From assembly GCA_037576195.1 (NCBI GenBank), contig CM075103.1, positions 9,300,001 to 9,364,000 on the forward strand: 64,000 nt of DNA, in the 5' to 3' direction. A model generated the notes under the pieces. The model did not search any database. It had not been told where the DNA came from and saw only the letters and a program-made list of their open reading frames with translations. Source of the stretch: Phytoseiulus persimilis. Taxonomy: Eukaryota > Arthropoda > Arachnida > Mesostigmata > Phytoseiidae. Of this stretch, positions 1 through 11,900 are shown one piece after another (positions within the stretch are counted from its first letter, which is position 1; each line of letters opens with the position of its first letter). The position numbers were made by a program, and so were the translations under genes.

Positions 1-194
1 GATTTGATGATAGGACGTTCCTTGAGGGGAGGCCTGTGGACGAGAGCCGCTCAGGAGTCGAATACAGAGAGAGGAACTCGCCAGTCCGCGAAGCAATTCG
101 AATCGTCGAGTCCCCGAATGTGATCCTACCGAACGAGCATCCGACACCAGAGCGTTTTAGTGCTGTCGCAAGGAGCACACATGGAAATTCATGA
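1..194 (+). CDS. Candidate 3' end of a gene cut by the left edge
   Basis: An open frame (codons starting at base 3) runs in from the window edge for 63 codons and stops at TGA 192-194. It reads FDDRTFLEGRPVDESRSG at its left end and closes with ARSTHGNS. The residues are mixed, with many D, E, V, I and P, unlike the Arg/Ser-rich frames typical of non-coding stretches here. No domain is recognised and no start or splice site lies inside the window, so it could be the last coding exon of a gene lying to the left. No AATAAA was noticed in the following 1.2 kb. The assignment rests only on openness and composition, and a chance open frame is quite possible. Confidence 0.28.
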   Translation, partial: FDDRTFLEGRPVDESRSGVEYRERNSPVREAIRIVESPNVILPNEHPTPERFSAVARSTHGNS

Positions 195-1001
195 GGCGCC
201 GGACCGGAGCTCCAGTGAAGCGTACGTGACGGCTCGCAGCCAGAGTCTCGTGCGCCATCAGAGAACCGCGCTGTTGAATGGTTTGCATGACTCGAAGGGC
301 CGAGCGCTGGCTCAAGTTCTTCGGACTCTGGTCTGGCAGCATCAGAGGTAACATCCGGGTGGCCATTTGTTTGATTTGCTCAGAACGAGACTTGAAGAAA
401 GCCACAGAAAGCAAGATAAGTGGCTTCCGATGTTGTCTCTCGAGTGGCAAGGTTAGCTCGCTGACAGATTGAAGACTTGTTGCCATCATTCTCCGCTTAG
501 TTGATTCAGTCGTCAGTGAAAAACGAGCACGGAACCGATGTTCGCTTAGTTAGCTCACGGAGTCGATGTCCTTATTATCCGTTCCAGGAATGCTTATTTT
601 TCCAATGATTTACCTCTTGAATTCCTCACCCGGACAGACCCACGAGAAGATCCATACGACCCAAGATCGAGCTCGCTTGCTTCAGAGTCGTGCGGCTGTC
701 AAAGAAACCCAGAAGCCCGGAATCGACTTCGTCCAGCATGCAGGTCGTCGATTCCGCTGCCGATTCGGGAGCCCCGCGATGAAGAGGAATTCCTCTGAAT
801 GGAAATTTAACATGGGTGCAAGCAGAGAAAGCCATTGTGCGGATTCGTTGGTTGCGCTGCCACGGTGGCGTGCGGTCTCGTATTGTATAGTACGTCTCGT
901 ACTCCAAAGTACACAGAGACTGGTCATTGACGCCTTTTCTCGGATCAGTGCGCAGACACTGCACCGTCACAGACAGAACATATGAAAGGTTTCTATACTC
1001 C

Positions 1002-1020
1002 CTCTCTCTCTCTCTCTCTT
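1002..1020. repeat. (CT)n microsatellite
   Basis: About nine uninterrupted CT units occur in a stretch without a recognised gene. They lie roughly 460 bases upstream of the candidate start codon at 1480. Confidence 0.8.
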
Positions 1021-1479
1021 TCCCCGAAGAACGAATCCATTCAAATGCTGAATGCCGGCGGTCTTTGTCCGCGACACCGGCGTAAAAACTTCTGGCGTGA
1101 AAATATTGAATATCAATGTACGACGATTCCTGAATGGCTCGTCGGTCGACGTACGCTCGATTTCTCACGGAAGCTCGAAGGGTCCGGACGATCGCCGCAG
1201 GTTCGATTCTGCTTCAACTAAGCTTTCGACCGAACGATGGACGAACCAACGGATTTTTGGGTCTCAGCCGCCCCTTCATCCTGACTGAGCTTGTTGGCCG
1301 AAACTAACCGACGTTCTATATCCATTGAGTCTCCGAGAAAGAATCTCTGAGATCTGCAGCAGAGTGGGGGCCACCACGCCGTTGCATCTAGAAGAGTGTC
1401 AGCGAGAGGAACGAACCAACGAAAGGAGCGGAGGGAGAGAGCAGATCTCTTCAGAAGAAGCCCGAAGCAAAACTTAAGA

Positions 1480-2539
1480 ATGACCGAGACCAAGAAGCCA
1501 GCGGCCGCCCCTAAGGCCTTCTGGACCCGTGAGTTCGACAGAAGGAGGCCAGATGACGTTTGAAGAAAGCACCCTCACTATGAGAGAGTATGTAGAGTAG
1601 ATGGTCAACAGTAGAGCAACTGGCGCAACGGTCCTTTTCAGGCGCCGAGGACGCGTCTTCGACGATGCCCCACACGAAACCCATGGGAATCGATCGATTT
1701 GAATTGGACGTGAGTGTTCTCAGAGCACAACTTCCACAGCCCGAAAACTGAGGACAAGTGGCCTGGATGGAGATCTGCCGTAAATGCTCAGGGAGGAAAT
1801 CGGAATCAACCTGTCGCGGTTGGCTGCCTTTAAAAATGGCGCCAAGTTTAAAGGTCTCCTCGCTCGTCGCACCGGCGCTCCACCCGAAGAACAACTCGCC
1901 TGAAAGGCGTACGGGGCTGTCTTTTAAGCGAGAAGAGGATCTTCCCGGACAATAGAGATGACAACAAGTGACGGAAATACCTGCCGCTTCATTTTTATGG
2001 AAGCGAGGAAAAGTACCATGTCACAGAATGAAAGCGATGCCTGCCGGAGGCCGGGGACGGGGGAACGTGGAGGAATTGATTCGGAGAAACAATTACAGAG
2101 CGCGTCTCATACGTCCTCCGCCATTTGCCAGCAGACACATAGCGGTAAATAAATAAGACGTCTCCGAAGGCAAAACGAAGAAGTAGACGAAGTAGGTCGG
2201 GAAACTCACAACGATGAGCGCTTCACGAGTTTCGCATGCCGGGAACTCCTTCGGTAGCGCATGAAACTCGAATTCCTGTCGATTCGGAGCTTCAGTGTCA
2301 CTCAGAGTCCTGGCTCTCCGAGGAGTCGGGAGTGGCATTCGAGCCGAGTCCGATGTGATGCACACTCCGGAAGTTCTCGGAAGCGGCGCTCGTAAAACTT
2401 CAAATCGGCCATCGAATCCTCCTGCTCTTTCGACGGGAGCATTTTTATCTCAGGTCCCATTCAAGGTTCGTGATTCAGTTTTCGAGAATGAGTTTCGAAG
2501 CGATAGCACGTCGGCATCAATGACACCGAGTCGCGGAAT
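1480..2539 (+). CDS. Candidate small three-exon gene, unknown function
   Basis: Exons are 1480-1528, 1642-1709 and 2454-2539. Exon 1 starts at ATG (MTETKKPAAAPKAFWT) and ends at a GTGAGT donor in phase 1. Exon 2 follows a strong pyrimidine-rich TTTTCAG acceptor, begins with the two bases that complete an Arg codon, and ends at GTGAGT in phase 0. Exon 3 follows a TTTTTATCTCAG acceptor and stays in frame until TGA 2537-2539. The predicted product is 68 residues, with a Lys/Ala/Pro start, then GIDRFELD, VPFKVRDSVFENEF and a Ser/Thr-rich tail. No family is recognised. The phase agreement over three exons is the main support. Beyond the TGA the frame stays open for 37 codons, to a TAA at 2657-2659, and a further exon-like block with good splice sites lies at 2760-2824, so the 3' end of the model is uncertain. 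Confidence 0.42.
1828..1852 (+). repeat. 25-bp dyad element, copy 1
   Basis: This block is identical to the reverse complement of 28193-28217. Read on the minus strand its architecture is TTTAAA, two bases, TGGCGCCA, two bases, TTTAAA, then G, so it is an interrupted palindrome around GGCGCC. It lies in the intron between exons 2 and 3 of the candidate gene at 1480. The flanks of the two copies differ, so the identity is confined to the element. Confidence 0.7.
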
Positions 2540-2913
2540 GTGAAGTATGCGTGGGAGAACCGAATCCACAATGACGCTTGGACCAGGCGGCGGCGGCGCT
2601 GGCGGGGTGGGGACTCCAGATGCTGCCGGTTTCCCCGGTCGAGCCAAGCGAGTCCGATAACTCAGAATAGATCCGAATTCCAGCAGTCGATTTAGAGAAA
2701 CCCAGGGGGTGCATACAGCCTGAGCTTCTGTCGAAACTCGACGTGTAGATGTTTTGCAGCAGCGACAACAACTAAGAAATCGATGGATCAGAACCGAATT
2801 TTCTGGACCTGTGCTCGAAGGATCGTGAGTAGAAACGGATCCGGGAGAGTCTGCTCTGGTTTCCCGGTGGCGTTTCCCGCGTCCCGGTTTCGGGATGGAT
2901 CCGAATCCTGCAG

Positions 2914-3050
2914 GGAGCGAAACGTACAAAATCGTGAAGCGTTTCATAGACTACGACGACGACGGCGACCGAGCGGTCAATTCAAAGGGAAAAGCCTTTT
3001 GCAAAGAAACAGGCAACCAACGAGGACCGGGTCAAGTGGTTATATCGTGA
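2914..3050 (+). other. Exon-like open block, frame unresolved
   Basis: After a CTGCAG acceptor, the frame with two leading bases reads SETYKIVKRFIDYDDDGD and stays open to TGA 3048-3050, with codon choice like that of the firm genes. It needs a phase-1 donor upstream. Exon 3 of the gene at 1480 offers only a weak one, and the intervening exon-like block 2760-2824 (GCAG acceptor, GTGAGT donor) ends in phase 0 or 2. It may be an alternative 3' exon of that gene or a chance frame. A GCC/GCG-rich stretch follows at about 3103-3130. Confidence 0.2.
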
Positions 3051-4052
3051 TGTTGGTATCACTTTCTCATTGACAGTGTGATCTATGAGATTCTGATGGC
3101 AAGTCCGCCGCTGCCGCCGCGGCGGCTGCCAATGCTCGTCGCTGCTTCTCTCCCTTTAAAGAAACAGATGAAATGAAAATAACGAGACCGATGCTCACGG
3201 TAGGCTCACTAATCACCGCTGAGAAATAGCTCTATTGATGCGGATCTTCTTGCGCTCGATGTCGAGATCTCGGCCGAATTGAGGATTCTAGCGACCAATT
3301 GGAATCATCTGTCGGATTAAATTGCCATATCTCGCCGAAAGTTGTTCGAAAGCCCCTCCCGCGAAAACATCACTCCGCGAGTTAACCGATCTATCAGATA
3401 AAAGCGGGGCATCGACGAGACTTTGACGGTTTGCCGACTTTCGCCGGGAAATCTTCGATCGGTTCCGATCGAAAACTGTTAGAGAAACCCAACGCGAATC
3501 TCGGCTGAAACTCAGCGCTGTGGATGCGTAGCCACGGAATATATGAATCTTCTCCACATACAAGTGGTCGAGTGAGAATCGACTCGAGCATCGAGTGTTC
3601 ACGACGTTAAGGTTGATTGATTTTACGACATGGCTGACGTCACGCGAACTCCCAAACTCCCGAAACAGCCGAATGAAACCACCGCCACGAGAGAGAGGAA
3701 GAACGACTTTTCAGTTTGAGCCCTCACAGCCGGCGATCGGTTCCGACGCTCTTCTCAGATGCGTATTATAGCGGTTACGTTTGTTCGATTCCCCACCATT
3801 GTTCCGAACGGACGATCGACCGAAGTTCGGAGCGACTTCAAGGAGCTAACAAGCCTGTGTTGACTTGACTTACAGACCTCCGGAGTCCCGTAAGGTAATG
3901 CCCCCGTCGGCCTAATTGCAGCCTTGTTTTTCGTTGGAGCCATCAAACAACCGCACAGAATGAGTAGGCGACCCCCATCTCTCGGTGCTATCACGGCAAC
4001 AAGGAATGTCGGCGGTTCTCTCCTATGATAACTATTGACACTCCCGGCTACC

Positions 4053-4112
4053 CAGTCAGTCAGTCAGGCAGGCAGGCAGGCCGGCCGGCAGGCAGGCAGG
4101 CAGGCGGCCAGG
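4053..4112. repeat. CAGT/GGCA tetranucleotide repeat
   Basis: CAGT units pass into GGCA units, interrupted once by GGCC units and ending with GGCGGCC. The Gly/Arg/Gln-rich open frames across this block are products of the repeat. Shorter GGCA runs recur at about 10495, 21529, 28877 and 29081. Confidence 0.85.
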
Positions 4113-4362
4113 CTGCTAAGGGTCGCCGGTTTCATTGGCCGCGAGAGAGCTTTTTGCTGTGGAGTTGTTCTCAGAAGCATCAACCGTGCCATGAACCGAA
4201 ACCGAACGCGGCCAGCATCGGTGTGAACAACAGAAGACAACTAACACAGAATTGAACAACCCGCCAGCTTTCTCGCTACGCATGCAGGGCTTCAGATGCG
4301 TCGTCCGATGTCCCATCCGCATTTTTGCCTGAGGCCCATGACTAGGTGATGTAATTAATATG

Positions 4363-4368
4363 AATAAA
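4363..4368 (+). other. Possible polyadenylation signal
   Basis: AATAAA lies in an AT-rich patch (TAATTAATATGAATAAAGG, then A-rich). It could serve the candidate gene starting at 1480, but no exon connects the two, so the link is inference. Confidence 0.2.
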
Positions 4369-7300
4369 GGAAAAAATAAGAACGAAACGCTCTCGCCTTC
4401 TAGAGTCGGGTGTCGACCGATCGCGCAGAGCCGATAACAGCGTCATCAATCCCGTAAACAACTCTCAGTTCGCAGCCAGAATGAGCCCTCTAGCCGGAGT
4501 TCGATCTTCAAGATGACTTCGCCAGAGCTCTCTTCGGGACGGAATTCGAGCGAAGCTGTCGCTTGAGGAAACCCGGAGCCGCGATCACACCGGACCTGAA
4601 TCGAGCGTCAGGAATGCACTCCCGACGAATTCCGGAAATCCACGGAGGCAAGAAGCGGTAACGAATGATCGAGACGGACACTACTGCTGATATCGGGGAG
4701 TTGTGGCTTGCCTAAATCCACAGACACGACGTATTCGACTTCGATTTCAGTCAAACGTCGAAAATCCTTCTTCATAGCGCGAGGTCATATCTGGTAGCCG
4801 CTATCCGACGGGCAGAGAGATGGACCATGCTTTGGGAAAATTAGCGGGCCGAACGCAATTCGTGATGGTAGCCGACTATGTCAAGCAATACCCGATATAT
4901 AATGAGTTTTGCGTATTTTGCCGAATTTTTCCAGGTCTGGAGAAAGAGATCGTTCCGAGTGGCTGCATTTCGATTTCGTATCGTACCAAACGTCGACCGC
5001 CAGATTCGGAGGTCTCAACCTGTGAATGCGTTCCGAATCGACTGGACTCTGCTTGCCACGAGGAGAGCCTCGAGGTTCGGACAGTAAGGATCAATAACCA
5101 TCTGTCTACCCACGTTGATTCGTGAGCACATGAATGATTGAAGCCCGAACCTGCCGTCTAAACACTGCTTGACTGATTAGAGGGTGGCTATTTTTGGAGA
5201 GGGCTCAAGTTCCGAGCTCCGATCGTCGCTTTATACCAGAACTCCGACGGAACTCGGAACTCAGCGTCTCGGGAAGGATCCACGTTAATTCCCAGAACGG
5301 TCCTAGGGCACTCCATTCAGTGCCCTCGCTTCGATTCCTTCCCCTGGAACTATCGCGATGAATAATTCTCAAGTCATTTTCTCAACCCACCTAGTCAAAC
5401 TGGACATGGGGTCGAGAAACGTGAACAGCCCGGAGCCATCTTGAGCAGCTGCACAGAACGTCATCCTCATGATGATTTTGTGCCCTATCCCGATCGTCGT
5501 TCAGTTCGTTCTTACTCCTCTTGCGGTCCCTTACTTTGCCGTTGTTGAAAGCGGAAGGCGGCCGTAACTTGAACGTTCTGTTGGGCGACCAGACTGTCGG
5601 GGAAACCCCAAAGAGAGATTGAGCCTTCAGTGGAGTTTTCCAACATTGGTCCTTATCAACGGAGTAGAACAGTCGGAACAGAATGCATCCCATCGATAGC
5701 CTGCCGGCGTGCGGTTTGCCCTTGAATTAGACCCGACGTTGTTCTCATTGACCAGATGTCGCGACACCTTGGCTATTCGATTGCGCGGCGCATTTCGTCA
5801 AAGTTCCAGCGCATGAGCGAGGAAACACCGGGCCATCGCCATGAGCCTTGAGAGAACCCTAGATTACGGAGGCGAATCCCGGCTCACTTCTCCCTCGAAA
5901 CATTCTGTCATGGAGCTTTTTCGATGAAGAATCACCAGTCCTCGTTATACACCGCCATGCCATCTAGCACTTCGAGAAACAAAGGATAACTCAAGCTCAT
6001 ATTTTGAGTTTTCAAGTGACAGTACGTCTCTCGCTCTCTCATGTTGAGTGTCGTCAAAGCTTGCTGCGATTATTTTCAGCCGTCTGAGAAAACGCCGGAT
6101 CCCCATGAACACGATTGCCGGATCTGTGCAGTCATTGAACACCGACTGGAGTTCCCGAAGCCGCATGGGATGAAGGAGGAAGAAACTGGTCTATATGGAA
6201 GAGGAGAACACTACTCCCTGGAGAATAGTCAAGCCGGAGCAATCTCGTCTGGTAGCGAGCGAATCCGCCAGAATCAATGAGGAAGGACTTGATTGGAAAT
6301 TGAAGCGTCGCTAACGCAGGTCAATGAAACGGAAAGTTTGGTCCCTGGAAGCTCATATTTCGCCTGCGCCTGCGCACTGGAGACACCATCAATTAACTTG
6401 CTCTCCCCAGACATTCGAACTTGTTCCGGAATCGTCTGTGTCTGGACCCTCCGTCACGGACTTGTCAAAATCTCAGTCGCGAATCGAGTTCGATCGCCTT
6501 CCGCATTTGCATAAGCATGCTCCGATGCACTGATTTGGCGCCATCCACGGATGGCCCACTTCCGTGCGATATGTTTTCGAGATGACGGCATACCGGAGAA
6601 AACCCCAAAACCCTGCACCTCGGCTTGAAACCTGCTTGGTCACAGCGACGCTCCGACTATGACGGCGTTAGATCGACTAAATCTGGAAACGTTTCCGTCT
6701 ATCTGCGAGCCGAATGTGAAGAGCCGTATTCGTCAATAATACCGAGCCGAACATCTTTCGGTGCTCACCTGGCTGGCACCAGACTGACTCATAGAATTCC
6801 TTCTCGGATCCGCGGTCCATTCAGGCCCATCGATTTGTTGACTGGCAGGCTGGCTGTTTGGTCGTTGTCTTGTCCATATCTCACCCGCCGACTTGGAGCG
6901 CGGAAGCCGAGCAGAAAACGAAATCACCGTTCCGCTGTAGTATCTTCGTCATCGTCATCAGAAGCCATATTTCATTTTTGCCTAGATTGACTGGCTCGGC
7001 AATTTGTTCGATTACTAAGTAGCTCAAGTTGTTCTTACGTCGCCGTTAATTGGTCGTGGATCTTGGAGTGCCGCGTTCTGGCGGTGGGAAAATCTTCGCA
7101 GGGAGAAAATCTCCGCTGAACTGGAGGGGGTACAAGGAACGAAATCCAAAACTTCGAGCTCCGAAGTATTTGACGAGCCAAGAGTTCTCTGTGCATGTTT
7201 GTTCGGAGAGGGGTTCGCTCGCTCGGCTTTTCTCATCCCTTGCTCGGCGAGTTTGGACCGAAGCTCCCACTCGGTGGAAACAAGCAGAGCCTCCGGAGGA

Positions 7301-8463
7301 ATTTGCGGGTGTTGTTCAGCTGGTTGGCAAATTGGATGGTTGACCACTACGAACGGTCATTGTCGTTGGTCGGAGTCATCGATCAAACGGGGAAGGCAAC
7401 GAAAGAAATGCTGCCAGAGAAAACTCGTCGAAGATCGCTGCCGCCGCCGAATCATCATCGCCGCTATGAAATATGGATGCCGCCGCTGCGGCCACGATCT
7501 GGAAAGACCGAAAAAATTAATCCACGCGATTTGAGGTATTTGAAAAGACCGCACCCCCGCCCGCCATCGTACGGGAGAGCTGTCCGTCGGACCCGCCGTA
7601 CCGTCCTTAGCCGCAGCGGTCGAGTCAGACGGTGAACGAGCAAGGCAAGGCTGGTACGATGTTCCCACGATCCAAATCAAGGACTATCAAACACAAGAGC
7701 GTCGTACAATGAAAATATTTTGCAATACAGAGCGAAATCCGCAAACGGCGTCGCCGTCGTCGGCGATGCTCCATTCGCAGCAGAATCGCGAGATTAATCA
7801 CCACCGACAAATTCCACCTCGAATTCCAATACCCAAACCAACAGCGACTCGGAGGTAGGGTGGCAACTGGCGCCTCCAGGTTTCTGCAATACGCGACCTG
7901 AGCCTTCCCTCCTGACGTCCCGTCCCTCCTCTGTTCCTGTAATCGTTTCCAACTTGAAACATCTGAATGGGAGTCACCCGATTTCCAGAATCGATTGCTC
8001 GGGGAGAAAAGTACACAGGCTCCACCCGACTTCCTCGTTGTTGAGGCTTGTTTCGCTGTTTGCTAGCCGTGGCGGCAGCAAGAAGCATATTAGAATACGC
8101 AGAGCTTCGCCCGTATGACTCTGAAAAATGAAGTCACATCGTCAATCTTTATCTCTGTTGCTAACGACATTACGTCCCGGTTCGTCCATTCACAAAAATT
8201 GGGATTGACTCGAAGTGACTTCAACTGAAGTTTCGCTGCAGCTGAAGTCATCTCGGTGCAACTTGGGAGCTCGAACTCAGTCGGTCTCGACGGACGCTGG
8301 AGAATCCTCCGAATCATTCGGGCGAAAATTTCCAGAGATGCGGGACAATCTCAGATGTGCGCGAAAATTAGAGGAAATTGCGAAAAATCGAGGACATTCT
8401 GTGATTTCTCCCTTCCGCTTCTCCCTTTCGGACAGCTAAACTAAGTGGGATGATTCATTGCAG

Positions 8464-8924
8464 TGATCCAAAATACACTAGATGCTATCGAAGAATACTT
8501 AACGAACTCTCAGTTAATGGTCGAGTGTAATTTCGAGATATTCGGGGCCGGCCGAGAATATCTTCAGAAGGAATCGAGGAGCCGTCCTGTCCCTGCTGTG
8601 GTAAGTGAAAATTTAAAGAATTCCCTTACCTGCCAGCTTTGATGACAAATTGACTAAACGTCAGAAAATGGCTTTTCGGAAGATTAGCTGATCTCGGTGA
8701 TCACCGCTAATGTCAATCACTGCTTGTTTACACTCGTAACTGTCGTTAACTGGTCATACAGAGTCTCAGGCAAGTGGACGGCATTCCTGCGAAATAGCTT
8801 TGTGTTCGGGCGGAGCTCAGCTCCGTTTCGCCGGCGAAAAAATGATCGAGCGAAACTCATTCACGCCAAACACAGCTCTAGTGCGGTTCCGAAAAGCTCT
8901 CCGGAGTGGGAGAAGAACGTTCAA
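8464..8924 (+). CDS. Candidate internal exon pair, unknown gene
   Basis: Block one, 8464-8600, has a CATTGCAG acceptor and a GTAAGT donor. Only one of its three frames is open across the whole block; it reads IQNTLDAIEEYLTNSQLMVE and ends AGREYLQKESRSRPVPAV in phase 0. The nearest phase-compatible block is 8770-8924, after a CTCAG acceptor and before GTGAGT. It reads through HSCEIALCSGGAQLRFAG and TPNTALVRFRKALRSGRR and ends in phase 2. The Cys spacing and the alternating hydrophobic/charged pattern recall a CUB-type extracellular beta-sandwich, but that is a weak impression. The start and end of the gene were not found. Other open frames on both strands overlap the second block, so that block is less certain than the first. 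Confidence 0.35.
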
Positions 8925-11900
8925 GTGAGTCCCACCGGGTCTTCGGAAAATCGTTCCAGACACGAGCTCGTTGTGAGAAAAGAGTCGAAAAGCGGATTAC
9001 AGCTCTCCTGACAACCGTCCGCAAAGATTATGATCCGGTCAGAATATCGGCGCGGCTTCACGACCGGCGAGATGACGCGCAGATATTCGCAATCAGTGAC
9101 AGGAGTAATTAAAAGAGAGTTTGGCTCCTTTGAGAAATTTCGTCTCTGAGCAATGTTTGTCACGAAGACAGCCGAAAGGACAGTTCGAGCGAGAAAGCAA
9201 GAATGCGGATTTCGGGTTCGTCATCAAACTTTGAAACAAATTCTCTTTCGCGCGCGCGTTCGTCCATCAGTCTGTCCCACAGTCGACGGTCGGCGGTCGT
9301 GACGGAAGCGTCCGATCGACGGCCAATTTCATTAGGAGTCATTTGCCTCTAAGGCTCGGTGATTATCCGATTTTCGTCGAACATGAATGTCTCGGCACAC
9401 GAGTTTTCACAAGTGTCCGCGAGGAACGTTTCCCCCCGAAATTTTCCTTTCCCAGCCATCGTCTCCTGCGTTTCAAATCGTACGAGGCCCGACCAAATCG
9501 CTCATCGCGCGCCGGCGCCAGATTTGTCCACAGTTTCTTCGAAAGCTTTTCTCTAAAAACGGGATGACCTTGTGTCCGAGCCAGAGAAGAAGAACGGAAC
9601 CTTCTCTGCTTCAATAGGTCGCCTCCCTTCCCCTATTTTATTTATTATTGTTTCTCGTTTTACCTGAAAATGGCATGCACAAAAGCCTCGTTTCAACCTT
9701 GGCATTCTCGGGGGCCCGTATGTAAATTCTGCGGTGTCCACAAACACGCACGTACTGCTGCTGTTGTCCTTCGTAGAGATTGTCAAGGTTTTTTTTCTGC
9801 CTTTTTTTTTGCCTCGGTCCCCCGACGCCCGCTTATTTTTGTTTCTGATTCGATGCGGAGGCCATCTTAGGTCGTCAGTTTCACCGCCTCTGCTGCGCCG
9901 CAAGAGGGCTCTCGAAAGCGTTAACCGTAGTAGGATATTTCTGAAGATTTTGCTTTCCTGAAGAGGAGTATCGTCCCACGTCCTGAGAGTCTCGTGATTT
10001 GTGACTTTTTTTTCGATCGCATATTTAACGAAAACGCTGTTGCTCACGGACGCAATGATTACAAAGGTGCACTTCTCGATATAGATATGGATTATCTACG
10101 GTGTTGATCACTTCGCTGCTCTCGGAGCTTATATTCGTCGCCGACGTCCTCAAAATCTGTCGTCACAACGAATTTTCCCCCGCCAGAGCTCCCCTCGGTA
10201 CTGTTAGTGTAAGGCCGCTACGGCATTACCCCGAAAAAACAAAACAAAATAGCATGGTAAAAATTCTCAAAACTGCATCAATCACTTCGCTCATGGTTTC
10301 ACCTCTCGAACGAAATGGCGCCGATGCAAACCTGCGCCTGTAGTGCTGATCGCGCTGTCTCTTGCGTCATTCCTTGGTTGGGTTGGCTTGCTCGATCTCT
10401 CGTTCTCGTCAACGCTACACAAGGACGGTTTCTCCTCGTACACAACTTTCGGAGAGGAATCGGGGACTTCGGGTTGAAAGGTTCGAGAACAGCACGGCAG
10501 GCAGGCAAGCAACTCTCCACAACCACTCACGGAACTCTATAGGATGACCACATTGGAAGCGGAAAGGAGGGGAAACCGACGGGCAGCTTGGCATTCGATA
10601 TAGACCGCTCCGTCTAGAATTAGAAATCACGGCGACTGAAAATCACCATCTGGTCGCAGTCGTCGTCGCCGACGATGACGGTCGCAGATGGGAGTGATAT
10701 GTTGAGCAGGAGTCGAAATGGTTCGACGACAGTCTCTCTTGTGAGGCATGGAAACGAGATCCAGGAGCTGATGCCTCGAGAAGGAAGACGAAATACTGGC
10801 TCAAAGCTAGCCCTAGCTGCGAGTCGGCAGACCCGATTCGAGACGCGCTGTTCGACCTTGGTGATGTCGGTTAATGGTGCAAAACTTCGTGCTCTCCGAA
10901 ATCCCAGTCCGTCTCATATAAGAGACTCCGGTCGGAGTGGGCCGAGGAGAGACCTCTCCTCGGCTAGGTGGAAATTCATCCGAAGATGAGTCGAGTTTTC
11001 AGACCGACAACTCCGACCTAGAGTACGGAGCCGCTGCCTGAAACGTGCCGTGTGCGATGGGTCACCGGTGCGATTACCCTCCGGAGCTCGACGTCGCCCA
11101 CGGGGAAGGAACGAAGATTTAATCTCGACAGCAATTCCAAGCGCCGTGAAGAAACAACTTTGTCCGGAGCCGCCTCCTAAATTTATGAAAAATGTCAATC
11201 TATCGTAGATTGTACTGCTGGCTTGGTTCGGTACGAACCTCGATCGCTGTTGCCTGCAATTATTACCACAGTGTCCCTTTTCCTTTTTTTTTCTCTCCCG
11301 AAGTGATATCGAAACAACTGGAGCCATTTGTTGGGAGTCATTCGGGGCTTTCAAAATTGGACAGCATCCAATTTTTTTAGATCCTCCAAGATTTACCGAT
11401 TCGAAACGAGCTGACATCGATTCAGACGAATCCACGGATCCTCTCCGAGGGATCAGAATTGTCATTAGCAAACGTTGTCGGCTAGTTCACAAACCGGAGC
11501 TTTTTCTGCTTTGCAGCTCCTGAGAAGCGACAATTTCTTGCAACCCGATCGCGGTACCAGTCTGCTGCGTTCTGCTACCATAGTTCAATACACTAGCGAC
11601 GACATTCTCGATCTAATTACGGATAATAATATTTTGGTGATTAATGACGCGTAGTGCTGCCGACTAGTTTTTTTCCAGTGTCGATGTTCTGGGCGCCCGA
11701 TGTCATCGCGTTCATTTTCAGGGTGTCGCCGGAACGATTGAAGTACGCGAACCGTGCACGAAATGGACTGGGGTACCGGGAAATGACGCCTCTGACCCTT
11801 CCGAATTCCGGTCGATTCCCCAGCGAGAAATTCGATTCACTGATAACGGAAAAACGCGGAGCCTGAACTCCGAGTAGACAACCGGCCCCGGACCGGAGCC

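Larger units (their letters stand above)
3051..8463. other. Stretch without an assignable gene
   Basis: It contains a GGCA/CAGT repeat at 4053-4112 and an AATAAA at 4363-4368. Several short open frames on both strands overlap each other, for example around 4495-4662, 4820-5125, 6041-6280 and 6411-6533. Some follow plausible acceptors, but none could be joined into a phase-consistent model and none resembles a known family. Confidence 0.4.

Noticed and set aside
4025..4255. Gly/Arg/Gln-rich frames across the tetranucleotide repeat
   Set aside because: Their sequence is dictated by the GGCA/CAGT repeat.
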